A stretch of 64,000 nt of DNA from Halogranum amylolyticum (lineage in GTDB: Archaea; Halobacteriota; Halobacteria; Halobacteriales; Haloferacaceae): the NCBI RefSeq assembly GCF_900110465.1, contig NZ_FODV01000001.1, positions 124,001 to 188,000 on the forward strand, read 5' to 3'. The notes beneath the pieces are model-generated. The model was not told the origin of the DNA and searched no databases. It worked only from the letters and a program-made list of their open reading frames with translations. Shown here piece by piece: positions 52,994-62,413 of the stretch (the first letter of the stretch is position 1; every line of letters starts with the position of its first letter). A program made the position numbers and the translations under genes.

Positions 52994-53160
52994 CGGTCGA
53001 CTCTGCCGGGGATCTGCGTGTCGAAAGAGACGGCGACACGAGAGACGGCTGACAGTCGCCGAACGTGGAGGGAGAGCGGACGGGCATACGAACGGTCTGT
53101 GTGTTGACGTATCAAATCTCTTGTGCTCCGGTCGATCGCAGCCGTCTACTTTTTCCCCCC

Positions 53161-53176
53161 GGGGGCAAAAGCCCCC
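53161..53176 (+). promoter_or_regulatory. GC hairpin in the ftsZ leader
   Basis: GGGGGC and GCCCCC pair perfectly around an AAAA loop, ending eight bases before the ftsZ ATG. A run of six C directly upstream (53155-53160) could pair with the G run instead, giving alternative folds. This could hide the start codon or stabilise the message. Confidence 0.5.
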
Positions 53177-53184
53177 ACTACTCA

Positions 53185-54369
53185 ATGGATTCACGAGAGA
53201 ACGACGATGCCGACGTCTCTTCCGCCGAGGACGCGCCCGATCTCGGCGGCGACGTCGGCGGATGGCCCGACCACGACCAGGAGGATCTGGAGAACGACGA
53301 GACGTTCGACGCCACGTCGTCGAACGGAGAGCTGGGTGGGGCGACGACGTCGTCGACAGACCCGGGGATGACGGACGAGGAACTGATCGAGATCCTCGAG
53401 ACGCTGGAGACGAACATCACGGTCGTCGGCTGCGGCGGTGCCGGCTGTAACACCGTCAACCGACTCGCCGAGGTCGGCGTCACGGGGACGAAACTCGTCG
53501 CGGCGAACACCGACGTCCACGACCTCGTCGGGACGGACGCCGACGAGAAGATCCTCCTCGGGGCGGAGGGGAGACAGGACCGCGGTCGCGGTGCCGGGTC
53601 GATCCCGAAGAACGGCGCAGACGCCGCCTACGAGAGCCAACAGGACATCCGCGACACTGTCGAGGACGCCGACATGGTGTTCGTCACCGCCGGGATGGGT
53701 GGCGGCACCGGCACCGGGTCGGCTCCGGTCGTCGCCGCGACCGCCCGCGACGCCGGCGCGTTGACCATCAGCGTGGTGACGATGCCGTTCGCCTCCGAGG
53801 GGAAGGTCCGGATGGAGAACGCGATGGGTGGCGTCTCCCGACTCCGCGAGGAGAGCGACACGCTCATCGTCATCCAGAACGACCGGCTCTTGGACGCGGT
53901 CGGTAACCTCCCGGTCGAACAGGCGTTCAAGGTCGCCGACGAGGTGTTGATGCGGTCGGTGAAGGGGATCTCCGAACTCATCACCACCGAGAGCTTCGTC
54001 AACCTCGACTTCGCCGACGTCAAGACCATCATGGGTCGCGGCGGGATGGCGCTCGTCGGCATGGGCGAGGGCGAGGGCGACTACCGCGCGGACAACGCCA
54101 TCAACTCGGCGCTGCGCTCGCCGATGCTCGACGCCGACATCAGCAGTGCGACGGGCGTGTTGGTGAACGTCACCGGCGGCCCCGACATGAGCATCGCGGA
54201 GGCGGAGGGCGTCGTCGAAGACATCTACGAACGCGTCGACCCCGGCGCACGTATCATCTGGGGCGCGTCCGTCGACGAGGACGTCGACGAGGAGATGCGC
54301 GTCATGCTCATCGCGACCGGCGTCACGCCGGCGAGTCTGACGCCGGAACAGACCGAGGTCGACTGGTAA
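53185..54369 (+). CDS. ftsZ: cell-division GTPase FtsZ
   Basis: A 394-aa tubulin-family GTPase that builds the division ring. The GTP-binding tubulin signature GGGTGTGS is intact, preceded by [18 protein letters not shown] and [13 protein letters not shown], and followed by [21 protein letters not shown] and the T7 loop INLDFAD-like [13 protein letters not shown] that triggers hydrolysis. The N-terminus has an acidic tail of about 75 residues. Haloarchaea carry FtsZ1 and FtsZ2; I do not assign the subtype. The secE-nusG neighbours often seen beside one copy are absent, so this may be the other copy or an extra one. Confidence 0.93.
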   Translation: MDSRENDDADVSSAEDAPDLGGDVGGWPDHDQEDLENDETFDATSSNGELGGATTSSTDPGMTDEELIEILETLETNITVVGCGGAGCNTVNRLAEVGVTGTKLVAANTDVHDLVGTDADEKILLGAEGRQDRGRGAGSIPKNGADAAYESQQDIRDTVEDADMVFVTAGMGGGTGTGSAPVVAATARDAGALTISVVTMPFASEGKVRMENAMGGVSRLREESDTLIVIQNDRLLDAVGNLPVEQAFKVADEVLMRSVKGISELITTESFVNLDFADVKTIMGRGGMALVGMGEGEGDYRADNAINSALRSPMLDADISSATGVLVNVTGGPDMSIAEAEGVVEDIYERVDPGARIIWGASVDEDVDEEMRVMLIATGVTPASLTPEQTEVDW

Positions 54370-54435
54370 CGAGCCCCGCCCGAGCTTCTATCCACGAACG
54401 GACACGTTCATCACCCGAGCGGCCGACCGGCCGAC

Positions 54436-55281
54436 ATGGTTCGACTCGTGGAACTCAGTCGCCTCGTCGCCGACGCCGTGCCGCCGGAGTTCGTTCCGGT
54501 GTTCGCGGCGATCACGACGCTCGGCGGGGCGACCGCGCTGATGCTTCTCCTCTCGGTGCTCTACTGGACGGCCGAACGCCGAGCGACCGCGCTCGTCGTC
54601 AGTTTCACGCTGACGGCGCTCGGCGTCGTCCTGGCGCTCAAAGCCGGGTTCGGCCTCCCGCGTCCGCCCGCCGCCGAACAGCTGGTCACCCACGACAACG
54701 ACCCCTGGGGGTTTCCGAGCGGCCACGCCGTCGCCGCCGTCGTCGCCTACGGCGGACTCGTCGTCGCGACCGACCGGTTCCGGTCACGGTGGGCGGCCGT
54801 CGCCGCCGGCGTCCTCGCGCTGCTCGTCGGGCTCTCTCGAGTCGTCATCGGCGTCCACTATCTGGGGGACGTCCTCGTCGGATTCGCCGTCGGGCTGGCG
54901 CTTCTCGGCGGACTGTGGCGACTCACTGACGGCTCTCCGAGACGGGGGTTCGCCATCGCCACACTGGCGTCGGTGCCGGCGTTGGTCGTCGCCGGCGTGA
55001 TGACCGAGACGCTCGTCGCTCTCGGCGGGTCGATCGGTGGCTGGCTGGGCAGTACCAAACTCGACGAACTCCCCGACCCGACGTCGCGACTCGAACGCGG
55101 ACTGCTGATCGTCGCCGGTCTCGGTTTCATCGTCGTCGTGCGGACGGTCCAGACCGTCGCGAGCGGGATCGGCGTCGGCGTCGTCGCGCTCAACGCAGTG
55201 CTCGTCGCCGGCATCCTCCTGTTGCCGCTGGCGACGACGTGGCGCGGGACGGTCGCCGTCCCGTTCCGACGGGTCGGATGA
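54436..55281 (+). CDS. PAP2-family membrane phosphatase
   Basis: A 281-aa membrane protein with eight or so helices. The three phosphatase motifs are present: KAGFGLPRP (KxxxxxxRP), FPSGHAVA (PSGH) and SRVVIGVHYLGDV (SRxxxxxHxxxD). It should dephosphorylate a lipid phosphate or polyprenyl diphosphate on the outer face. A C-terminal extension adds three to four helices beyond the usual PAP2 fold. It follows ftsZ on the same strand by 66 nt. Confidence 0.87.
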   Translation: MVRLVELSRLVADAVPPEFVPVFAAITTLGGATALMLLLSVLYWTAERRATALVVSFTLTALGVVLALKAGFGLPRPPAAEQLVTHDNDPWGFPSGHAVAAVVAYGGLVVATDRFRSRWAAVAAGVLALLVGLSRVVIGVHYLGDVLVGFAVGLALLGGLWRLTDGSPRRGFAIATLASVPALVVAGVMTETLVALGGSIGGWLGSTKLDELPDPTSRLERGLLIVAGLGFIVVVRTVQTVASGIGVGVVALNAVLVAGILLLPLATTWRGTVAVPFRRVG

Positions 55282-55323
55282 GGTCGCGGATTCGGACCGT
55301 GTCGTCGGCGTCGATGCACCGAC

Positions 55324-55578
55324 TCAGGTCAACGCGACGCGCCACGTGGTGGCGTTCGTGTACGACCACTTCTCGACTTCGAGGTCGGGGGCCGACTCGG
55401 CGAGTTTCAGCATGAGCGCGCCGATCTCTTTCGAGGAGAGACCGACGTCGTCGGCGATGAACTTCCCCTTGAAGTAGAGTTCACCGCCTTTCTCGGCCGT
55501 CTTCTCCCGCAGGTAGTTCGCCAGCCGAAGTTCTTTGGAGGGCGATTCGAGGGCGGGCTGTGGTGCAGTCGTACTCAT
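55324..55578 (-). CDS. small haloarchaeal winged-helix-like protein
   Basis: An 84-aa protein. LANYLREKTAEKGGELYFKG and IADDVGLSSKEIGALMLKL look like a compact helix-turn-helix, and the C-terminal VEKWSYTNATTWRVAL forms a beta wing. The family is widespread in haloarchaea (DUF7123-like, from memory) and the role is unknown, perhaps transcriptional. It is convergent with the PAP2 gene. Confidence 0.75.
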   Translation of the reverse strand: MSTTAPQPALESPSKELRLANYLREKTAEKGGELYFKGKFIADDVGLSSKEIGALMLKLAESAPDLEVEKWSYTNATTWRVALT

Positions 55579-55721
55579 GGTGACTTCACGTTTCCCCAGG
55601 CACGCCGGCTGCAAGTAGTGTAGACAATATGAACTCTGTTTTCGTCTGATTCGTCCCGAACCAGGGCGAAACGTGATCGAAGAAACGTTTCTCAATCTTT
55701 CGAGACCGTTGCTACGCGATT

Positions 55722-56096
55722 TTACGGTCGTTGTTTGGAGAACACGGCTCGGAAGAAGCCGAACCGCGAGCGGCCGGCGTCCGCGCTCACCGTCGGCGGT
55801 TCCGGTGCGATGACGTCGGCTGCGACGACGTCGGCGTCGTCGAAGTCGTCGACCGTGACGGAGATCCCGTCCTCGTCGTCCGTCGTCGCGTCCGTCTGGG
55901 CGGCGAGTTGCTCGGACGACCCCGACGTGTTCGCGACGAGTTCGACCGCGTCCCGCTCCGCGGGGTCGACCGAGTCGGTCGGTTCCGGCCCCGCCCCGCG
56001 ACACGCGAGACAGGAACGGACGGTTCGGTCGTTGTCTCCGAACACCCGGACGAAGTCGGGTGACACGTATCCTCCACAGGTTGCACACGCTGGCAT
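55722..56096 (-). CDS. zinc-ribbon protein with acidic tail
   Basis: A 124-aa protein. The N-terminus MPACATCGGYVSPDFVRVFG and the later CLACRG form a four-Cys zinc ribbon. An acidic, low-complexity middle and a short FFRAVFSKQ hydrophobic end follow. The ATG at 56096 directly precedes the first Cys pair. This N-terminal ribbon is shared by several haloarchaeal proteins of unknown function. Confidence 0.7.
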   Translation of the reverse strand: MPACATCGGYVSPDFVRVFGDNDRTVRSCLACRGAGPEPTDSVDPAERDAVELVANTSGSSEQLAAQTDATTDDEDGISVTVDDFDDADVVAADVIAPEPPTVSADAGRSRFGFFRAVFSKQRP

Positions 56097-56270
56097 CTCT
56101 CTTCCCACCGAACAGTGACACGTGAGAGCGTAGCATAAGTATCGAGGGCGTACGCCACCGGTATGGTCCACATACTCTCGAAACCCGGTACGTGAAGAAT
56201 GCTGATAGGAATCGGCGGCCGGTCGACCGACCGTCCGACTCGGTACCGTCGCTCGATTCGGTTCAGCCGA

Positions 56271-56825
56271 TCAGTTCGACTGCTCCCGTTTCTCTCCGTC
56301 GGTTGGACGGTCTGCGTCTCCGAGATGATCGGTCGTCGAGGCGTCGACGGTGGCGTCGTCGGTGCCGCTAGTGCCGGTGTCGTCGGTCGCGACGGCGTCC
56401 GTCCGCGTCGTCGCTGCGGCTCGGGGGCCGTCCCGGTCGACGGCCGCCCGCTCCGCGGTCGTGTACGCGTCATAGATGGCGTACACCCAGATGATCGGGT
56501 ACAGAACGAACCCGACGACGATCACCGCCGACAGCACGGCGAAGAGACTCGCGACGATGAACCCGAGTCCCTTCTCCAACTCGCGGTTGTACAACTGGCC
56601 GAGTCCCGGAATCAGTGCCGAGAGTGCGGCGGCGACGAAGGGGTTGCCACCCTCGAGCAGTTCGCCGAGCGCGGAGTCGACGGACGACCGCGGCGGCGGC
56701 AGCTGTCGGATGCCACACTCCGGGCAGATCTCGGCCTGTGCGCTGATTCTCGCACCGCAGTCCCGACAGAACGCCTCGTCGGGATCACGGGTTCGACTCG
56801 ACTCGGAGCCGGAGGGCGTCGTCAT
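56271..56825 (-). CDS. zinc-ribbon and two-helix (TM2-like) membrane protein
   Basis: A 184-aa protein. An N-terminal zinc ribbon (FCRDCGARI, then CPECGIRQL) is followed by AALSALIPGLGQLYNRELEK, the TM2-type GxGQxYN signature, and two helices ending YPIIWVYAIYDAY. The rest is an acidic Thr-rich tail. Such proteins are common and unassigned; a membrane-signalling role is possible. Confidence 0.75.
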   Translation of the reverse strand: MTTPSGSESSRTRDPDEAFCRDCGARISAQAEICPECGIRQLPPPRSSVDSALGELLEGGNPFVAAALSALIPGLGQLYNRELEKGLGFIVASLFAVLSAVIVVGFVLYPIIWVYAIYDAYTTAERAAVDRDGPRAAATTRTDAVATDDTGTSGTDDATVDASTTDHLGDADRPTDGEKREQSN

Positions 56826-56894
56826 GGCTCACGCTTGGTCGCCTCGAGTTAAAAGTACCCGGACAGGGGAGAACCGCCGACGTCGCGGGACCGC

Positions 56895-58904
56895 CTACTG
56901 GGGGCTTGGGCTCCCGCCACGGCCGACGCCGTCGAACACCGTGTCGGCGATCTCGAGCAGTCGACCGAGCGGCGAATCGACGTCCGGCGACCCGTCGAGG
57001 GCGTACGCGAGCACCTCGCTGATGTGCGAGACGGGGACGATCTCGACCAGCTCCCGGTACTCGTCTTCGACCATCACGTCTTGCAGGTTCGCGGCGGGGA
57101 TGATCACTCGCTTCATGCCGGCCTTCGCGGCCGCCTCGATCTTGTGGGTGATGCCGCCGACGGGGAGGACGTCGCCGCGCACCGACAGCGAGCCGGTCAT
57201 AGCGGTCGACTGGTCGACGCCGACCCCCTCCAGCGCGCTGATGACCGCCGTCGCGACGGTGACCGACGCCGAGTCGCCGTCGACGCCGCCCTGTCCGGCC
57301 TGCACGAACTGGATGTGGACGTCCCGCTCGTGGAGCGAGCTCTCCGAGTACTTCTTGACGATCGCCGAGACGTTCTGGACGGCCTCCTTGGCGATCTCTT
57401 GGAGTTTGCCCGTCGCGATGACCGAACCCGGACCCTGCGAGGGCGTCACCTCGGCCATGACGGGGAGCACGATACCGGAGTCCTCCCCCATGACGGCGAG
57501 CCCGTTGACCCGTCCGACGACCGACCCCTCGATCATCGCGACGTCGTAGTCCCTGCGGCGCTGGATGTAGTCGTCGGCGATCTGCTGTTCGATGCTGCGC
57601 GCGCGGCGCTTCGCCTGCAACACGTGGTCGCGGGTGGTCACCGTCGCGTCCTCGGAGCGAGCGACGTCGCCGGCGACGCGCACCAGGCCGCCGAGGTTCC
57701 GGAACTCGAGGGTGAGTCGTCCCTTGCGCCCCGCCCGGCGCTGTGCCTCGAGGACGACCTCCGCGATGGCCGCCCGCGAGAACGACGGCAGTCGGCCGTC
57801 CTTGGCGACCTCCTGAGCGACGAACCGCGCGTACTTCCGTCGCATCTCTGGGGTGTCTTCGGTCGTGTCGTCCATGTACACCTCGTACCCGTTGCCTTTG
57901 ATGCGCGAGCGGAGCGCGGGGTGCATGTGCTCCATCGCGTCGAGGTTGCCGGCGGCGACGAGTACGAAGTCGGTCGGCACCGGGTCGGTCTTCACCATCG
58001 CCCCCGAGGAGCGTTCGGACTGCCCGGTGATCGGAAACTCCCGTTCCTGCATCGCGGTCAGGAGATGCTGCTGGGAGCGGATGTCGAGCGTGTTGATCTC
58101 GTCGACGAACAGCACGCCCTTGTTCGCCTTGTGGATCGCACCGGGTTCGACGCGGTCATGGCTCGGCGTCTCGAGGCCACCCGACTGGTACGGGTCGTGG
58201 CGGACGTCGCCGAGCAGCGCCCCCGCGTGCGCGCCCGTCGCGTCGACGAACGGGGCCGTCGAGTCGGGGTCGGCCGTGACGACGAGGTTCGGGACCAGCG
58301 CGCTGCTGCGGCGGGCGGTCGAGCGGAACAGCAGGAAGACGATGCCCGCCGCGAGAACGCCCAAGAGCAGTTGACCCGAGACGAGCACCGAGTAGCCGAG
58401 GATCAGGAAGATCAGCCCCCACACGAGGAACGACCGGAACTGCCCGGACTTGCGCGCTTCCGCCCTGTGTGCCTCGATGATCTCCTTTCCCTTCCCTGCG
58501 GGGACAGTTCTGATCTTCGGTCGGTTCCCGTCCTCGGGGTTGTGATAGACGAGGACGTCCTGTACCGACTCCTTCGGGAGCAGTTCCGCCATCGCCTTCG
58601 ACAGCATCGACTTCCCCGTCCCCGGAGAGCCGATCATCATCACGTGCCGACGCTGCTGTGCCGCCTTGGTGACGACGTCGCGGGCGTGCTCCTGACCGAT
58701 GACCTGGTCGACGAGTCGCTCGGGTATCTCGATCTCCTCGCTCGTCTCGACGTCGAGACCTCCGAGGAGATCCGTCGCGTCCTCGGGTTCGACCGCGCTC
58801 GCGGCGGTCGACGCGCTCTCCGCCGTGGACGGCGTCGTATCGTACTGTTTCTTCAGTGATTCACTCTCTTCGGAGGTCGCGTCACTGGGCGGGTCAGCGG
58901 TCAT
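56895..58904 (-). CDS. lonB: ATP-dependent membrane protease LonB
   Basis: Archaeal Lon protease, 669 aa, essential in some haloarchaea. An AAA+ domain with Walker A GSPGTGKSMLSK and Walker B KGVLFVDEINTLD is interrupted by two membrane helices (VWGLIFLILGYSVLVSGQ and LLGVLAAGIVFLLF) that anchor it, as in all LonB. The proteolytic domain carries the Ser-Lys dyad: Ser about 545 in DGDSASVT and Lys about 588 in ITHKIEAAA. The protein is complete. It degrades membrane and regulatory proteins. It stands alone with divergent glucoamylase downstream of its promoter. Confidence 0.95.
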   Translation of the reverse strand: MTADPPSDATSEESESLKKQYDTTPSTAESASTAASAVEPEDATDLLGGLDVETSEEIEIPERLVDQVIGQEHARDVVTKAAQQRRHVMMIGSPGTGKSMLSKAMAELLPKESVQDVLVYHNPEDGNRPKIRTVPAGKGKEIIEAHRAEARKSGQFRSFLVWGLIFLILGYSVLVSGQLLLGVLAAGIVFLLFRSTARRSSALVPNLVVTADPDSTAPFVDATGAHAGALLGDVRHDPYQSGGLETPSHDRVEPGAIHKANKGVLFVDEINTLDIRSQQHLLTAMQEREFPITGQSERSSGAMVKTDPVPTDFVLVAAGNLDAMEHMHPALRSRIKGNGYEVYMDDTTEDTPEMRRKYARFVAQEVAKDGRLPSFSRAAIAEVVLEAQRRAGRKGRLTLEFRNLGGLVRVAGDVARSEDATVTTRDHVLQAKRRARSIEQQIADDYIQRRRDYDVAMIEGSVVGRVNGLAVMGEDSGIVLPVMAEVTPSQGPGSVIATGKLQEIAKEAVQNVSAIVKKYSESSLHERDVHIQFVQAGQGGVDGDSASVTVATAVISALEGVGVDQSTAMTGSLSVRGDVLPVGGITHKIEAAAKAGMKRVIIPAANLQDVMVEDEYRELVEIVPVSHISEVLAYALDGSPDVDSPLGRLLEIADTVFDGVGRGGSPSPQ

Positions 58905-58982
58905 AGAATACGTACTAGATTGTTACGTGAGCTGATATACTTTCCTCGGTCGACGACACACCGACGTGAAAGAAAACCCGGT

Positions 58983-59000
58983 GACCGGCCGTGGCCGGTC
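58983..59000. repeat. perfect 8-bp inverted repeat in the lonB/glucoamylase gap
   Basis: GACCGGCC and GGCCGGTC lie two bases apart in the divergent gap. It may be an operator for one of the flanking genes or a chance GC palindrome. Confidence 0.35.
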
Positions 59001-59160
59001 GGTCGATTCACGCCCAGTTTCGATCGATGCCGGGAGGGTCGGCCGTCTCGGACGGTCAGCTACGAACCGCCGCAGAACGAGTGGAATGGCAGACGTATCG
59101 ACGAACTAGTGATTCCCGATCGACAGTGACGTTATCTCCTCACCTCTCCAACGGTCGTCG

Positions 59161-61335
59161 ATGATTGGTGGCAGACTCACGCGCAGCATTCGAACGCTCC
59201 TGCCGCCGCTGCGACTGCGTGAGGCACCCGAGTTCTTCGGGCCGACGGACATCAACGCCCAGTCGGGGAACCAGCGACTCTCAGTCGCGCTGAACGACGA
59301 GGGGACGATCACCGTGCTGCGGTGGCCGCGACCGTCCTTCTTCAACCACGTGAAGTACCACACCACGCGCCGGGCTGACCCCCGATACGGGGCGCATCCG
59401 AACGAGGGGATGTTCCTCGGTCTGCGCGTGGAGACGGACGCCGGAGCCGAGACGACGTGGCTCCGCGACTGGACGACGACGCAGTGGTACGACAGCGACG
59501 GGTCGGACACCGTCGTCACCGAACACCGCTCGGACGCGTTCGGACTCACCGTCCGCGTCGTCGACACCGTCGCCGTCGACGAGGACGTTCTCCTCCGGGC
59601 GGTCACGGTCCGGCGCGACCCCGACTCGCCCGTCGAATCCGCCTCGTTGCTCGCGTTCGCTCACTTCCATCTCGGGGTCTCGAAGAAGCCCAAGAGTCCG
59701 ATCCACGACCTCAGACGACACCCCAGCGACCGCACCCACGCTCGCTATCGGGTCGACGTCGACGCCGTCGTCGCGACCAAACGCGGCGTCGACGAGTCGA
59801 CCGACGTCCGCCGACGGGTCGCCGTCGCGCTGGGGTTCGACCAGCGGAGCGACCACCACCAGGTCGGCCGCGACGCGTTCGACCCTCGCTACGACGAGAC
59901 GTCCGACGCGCGAGACGCCTACGAGAGCGCGTCCGCGGGGGAGTTCCCGGGCGACGACGCCCACAGCGGGGAACCGACCGCCGCGTTGGCGACGCCACTC
60001 GCGTTCGAGGGCGACGACGCCACGGCGACGGTCGTCGTCGCGGTGGCCATCGACCGCGAGGCGGTCTCGACGCTTCTCGGTCGAGCGCGGACGCTCGAAC
60101 CGTCGGTCGTCGCCGCAGAGAAGGCCGCGTGGTTCGACTCGTTGCTCGCCGACGCGCCGATGCCCGCCACCGACGACCCCGTCGTCCGAGCGGTCGCCCG
60201 ACGTGCGCTCGTCACGCTCGTCACCAACTACGACCCCGTCTCAGGTGCCGTCGTCGCCTCTATCGCCACTCAGAGCCCCTACGCGCAGGACTGGCCGCGC
60301 GACGGCGCGTTCTGCAACCACGTGTTGAACGTCGTCGGCCTCTCCGAGTGGGCCGACAAGCGCAACCGCTGGTACGCGGCGCTCCAGCGGACCGACGAAC
60401 GCCGTCTCCTCGGTCACGCGCTCGTCCCGAAGGGGAACTGGGTGATGAACTACTACGCCGACGGCGTCGCCGGCGGCCCCATCCCCTGGGAGATCGACCA
60501 GACGGGACTGACCGTCTGGACGCTCTGGGACCACTACCGCGCGACGGGCGACGAGCGCTACCTCCGGGAGGTCTACCCGGCGATCAGACGCGCGGCCGAC
60601 TTCCTGGCGGGCTACCGCGACGCCACGACCGGTCTCCACCGCGCCGCCCACGAGGACGACAACGTCGTCCCCTCGCGGACGATTCACGGCGCGAGTACGG
60701 TCTGGCTCGCACTCAACTCCGCGCTCCAGGCCGCCCGGGCGCTGGGGGCCGTCGAGGACGCGGCGCGCTACCGCCGACGGCGGGACGAACTCCAGGCGGC
60801 CATCGACGCCCACCTGTGGGATCCCGAGGCCGAGGCGTACAGCAGCGGGAAGTCGTTACTCGACCGACTGCTGGAGCACCGCCACGCCCCGGACGTCCTC
60901 CGCGCGCTCCCCATCCTCCCGGGGACCGGCGGCAACACCACGCTCGCGTGGCCCGCACGGTTCGCGGCGGCCGACCACCCGCGGATGCGCGGCCACCTCG
61001 ACCACGTCTGGTCGGTCGTCGAACCTTCGTTCGCCGAACCCACGGCGGGGCAGCGTCGCTTCGGGATGTACGAGTCGAAGGCGCTCGTCGCCCTCGCGAC
61101 CGGGTGGCGCGACGACCCGGAGCGGCTGGCCCGAGTCCGACGCGGCGTCGGCTGGATCGCTCACAACCACGCGACGCCCGACACGCACGTGCTGGGTGAG
61201 GCGTGGATCCGAGAGGACGGCCGGATCCGGACGGCAGTCTCACAGCCGCACACCTTCACGCAGTTGTTGTTCTACTACGCGAGCGTGCTCGCCTTCCCCG
61301 CGTCGGAGCAGACCGTCGACGCCGCCGCGTGGTGA
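59161..61335 (+). CDS. glycoside hydrolase family 15 (glucoamylase-like)
   Basis: A 724-aa enzyme with the GH15 plan. The N-terminal beta-sandwich domain spans residues 1-300, and the (alpha/alpha)6 catalytic barrel follows from SIATQSPYAQDWPRDGAFCN. Candidate catalytic Glu residues are in PIPWEIDQTGLTVW (acid) and VLGEAWIREDG (base). No signal peptide is seen, so it probably acts inside the cell on maltodextrin, trehalose or another alpha-glucoside. Glucodextranase-like enzymes are an alternative. It is single and divergent from lonB. Confidence 0.82.
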   Translation: MIGGRLTRSIRTLLPPLRLREAPEFFGPTDINAQSGNQRLSVALNDEGTITVLRWPRPSFFNHVKYHTTRRADPRYGAHPNEGMFLGLRVETDAGAETTWLRDWTTTQWYDSDGSDTVVTEHRSDAFGLTVRVVDTVAVDEDVLLRAVTVRRDPDSPVESASLLAFAHFHLGVSKKPKSPIHDLRRHPSDRTHARYRVDVDAVVATKRGVDESTDVRRRVAVALGFDQRSDHHQVGRDAFDPRYDETSDARDAYESASAGEFPGDDAHSGEPTAALATPLAFEGDDATATVVVAVAIDREAVSTLLGRARTLEPSVVAAEKAAWFDSLLADAPMPATDDPVVRAVARRALVTLVTNYDPVSGAVVASIATQSPYAQDWPRDGAFCNHVLNVVGLSEWADKRNRWYAALQRTDERRLLGHALVPKGNWVMNYYADGVAGGPIPWEIDQTGLTVWTLWDHYRATGDERYLREVYPAIRRAADFLAGYRDATTGLHRAAHEDDNVVPSRTIHGASTVWLALNSALQAARALGAVEDAARYRRRRDELQAAIDAHLWDPEAEAYSSGKSLLDRLLEHRHAPDVLRALPILPGTGGNTTLAWPARFAAADHPRMRGHLDHVWSVVEPSFAEPTAGQRRFGMYESKALVALATGWRDDPERLARVRRGVGWIAHNHATPDTHVLGEAWIREDGRIRTAVSQPHTFTQLLFYYASVLAFPASEQTVDAAAW

Positions 61336-61353
61336 GTTCGAGAAACCGGAGTC

Positions 61354-61974
61354 TTACCGGGCGGTGAACCGCCGCTGACGGAGCACGCCGACTGTCACCA
61401 GCGCGAACAGCCCGGTGATGAGGAAACTGAGATAGCTCGAGAGGACGGCGGGAGCCACGCCGAGCCACGAGACGGCCGTGAGGAGGAGGCTGACGACCGT
61501 CGCCGTCCCGTAGTAGCGGTTCGACTCCTCCGAGAGCGGCGCGGCGGCCGTCGGTTCGGTCTCGGTCTCGTCGTCGGCGTCGCCCTCGCTCTCGCCCTCG
61601 ATGTCGATGTAGGGTCGGAACTGCTCGACGGCGGCGGTGGGAGTGACGACGCCGCGGCTCTGGTTGTAGTCGACGATCCCCTTGTCGTCGAGTTTCGGGA
61701 GGTGACACTGGTAGAGCGAGATGTACGCGCGCTGGCGCTCGTCCGAGGTGAGCTGCTGGAGCGTCGTGTCGTTCTCCCACGCCGCGACGAACTCCGCGAT
61801 GTCGCGCATCTCGAACGGTTCGTCGTCGTGGGTGAACAGGTATCGGAGGACTGCCCGTCGGCGCGCGTTCTGCAGCAGATGGAACACTTCGTCTGCGGCC
61901 AGATCGGTGGCGGCGGGCTCCTGTTCGCTCGTCGGCTCTTCGCTGATTCCAGTCGCACTGTTCTGTGCACTCAT
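61354..61974 (-). CDS. winged-helix regulator with two C-terminal membrane helices (DUF7344-like)
   Basis: A 206-aa protein. Residues about 25-110 form the haloarchaeal winged helix (EVFHLLQNARRRAVLRYL and LYQCHLPKLDDKGIVDYN are diagnostic). An acidic linker leads to two helices (GTATVVSLLLTAVSWLG and LSFLITGLFALVTVGVL). This family is abundant in haloarchaea, often as a membrane-bound transcription factor. Its promoter carries a striking set of phased repeats. It is convergent with the glucoamylase gene. Confidence 0.82.
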   Translation of the reverse strand: MSAQNSATGISEEPTSEQEPAATDLAADEVFHLLQNARRRAVLRYLFTHDDEPFEMRDIAEFVAAWENDTTLQQLTSDERQRAYISLYQCHLPKLDDKGIVDYNQSRGVVTPTAAVEQFRPYIDIEGESEGDADDETETEPTAAAPLSEESNRYYGTATVVSLLLTAVSWLGVAPAVLSSYLSFLITGLFALVTVGVLRQRRFTAR

Positions 61975-62413
61975 GTTCGTGTCTCACCGACTCTCTGCAC
62001 GAGAGATAAACCGGGTCGTCCGTTCGGTCTCGTTCGACGCCGTTCACTCCGTTCAAACCCGTTCACGTCGCGCGATTCACGTCGCTTCGGACCCGCCACG
62101 AACGTCGGCTCGCTCCGACAGTCCGCAAGTCGAAACAGTCCGAAACGCAGTGAAACAGTGACCAACGGTGGATCCGCTAGTCCCCGTCTCCGGCGTGCGG
62201 GACGACGCCACGCGTTGCACAAGACATTTAACTTCCCCTGACTGTCTGTCTGATACGGAAATCGGACGGCGGACAACAGGTAGCACGGGTAGGGGTACAC
62301 GGACTGCCTCGCGTCGGTCGTTCTTTTTGAGTATTTCAGCCGCCGAGCGACGGCGCTCGCCGCCGCTCTCCCGCGGCGGAAACTCTATCCGGTCACCTCG
62401 CGACTCTCCGTGT
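61975..62413. other. 439-nt divergent intergenic region
   Basis: No gene is seen. It holds the promoter of the winged-helix regulator, with a TATA-like GGTTTATC element (minus strand, about 62005-62012) and two repeat arrays. A second promoter for the nucleotidyltransferase is expected at the right end; a Gly/Cys-rich-coding-like GC block (62340-62385) contains CCGCCG inverted stretches. Confidence 0.65.
62021..62156. promoter_or_regulatory. helically phased CGTTC and GAAAC repeat arrays
   Basis: CGTTC occurs at 62021, 62031, 62041, 62050 and 62060, that is every 9-10 bp, directly upstream of the TATA element of the winged-helix regulator. Further out GAAAC occurs at 62132, 62142 and 62152, spaced exactly 10 bp. 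Same-face repeats suggest cooperative binding of a regulator, possibly the gene's own product. Confidence 0.6.

Noticed and set aside
57024..58859. 611-codon plus-strand frame opposite lonB
   Set aside because: Antisense shadow of a complete, well-conserved protease gene.
58983..59000. Possible structured RNA at the GACCGGCC palindrome
   Set aside because: The arms are short, GC-only in effect and could arise by chance; kept only as a low-confidence repeat.
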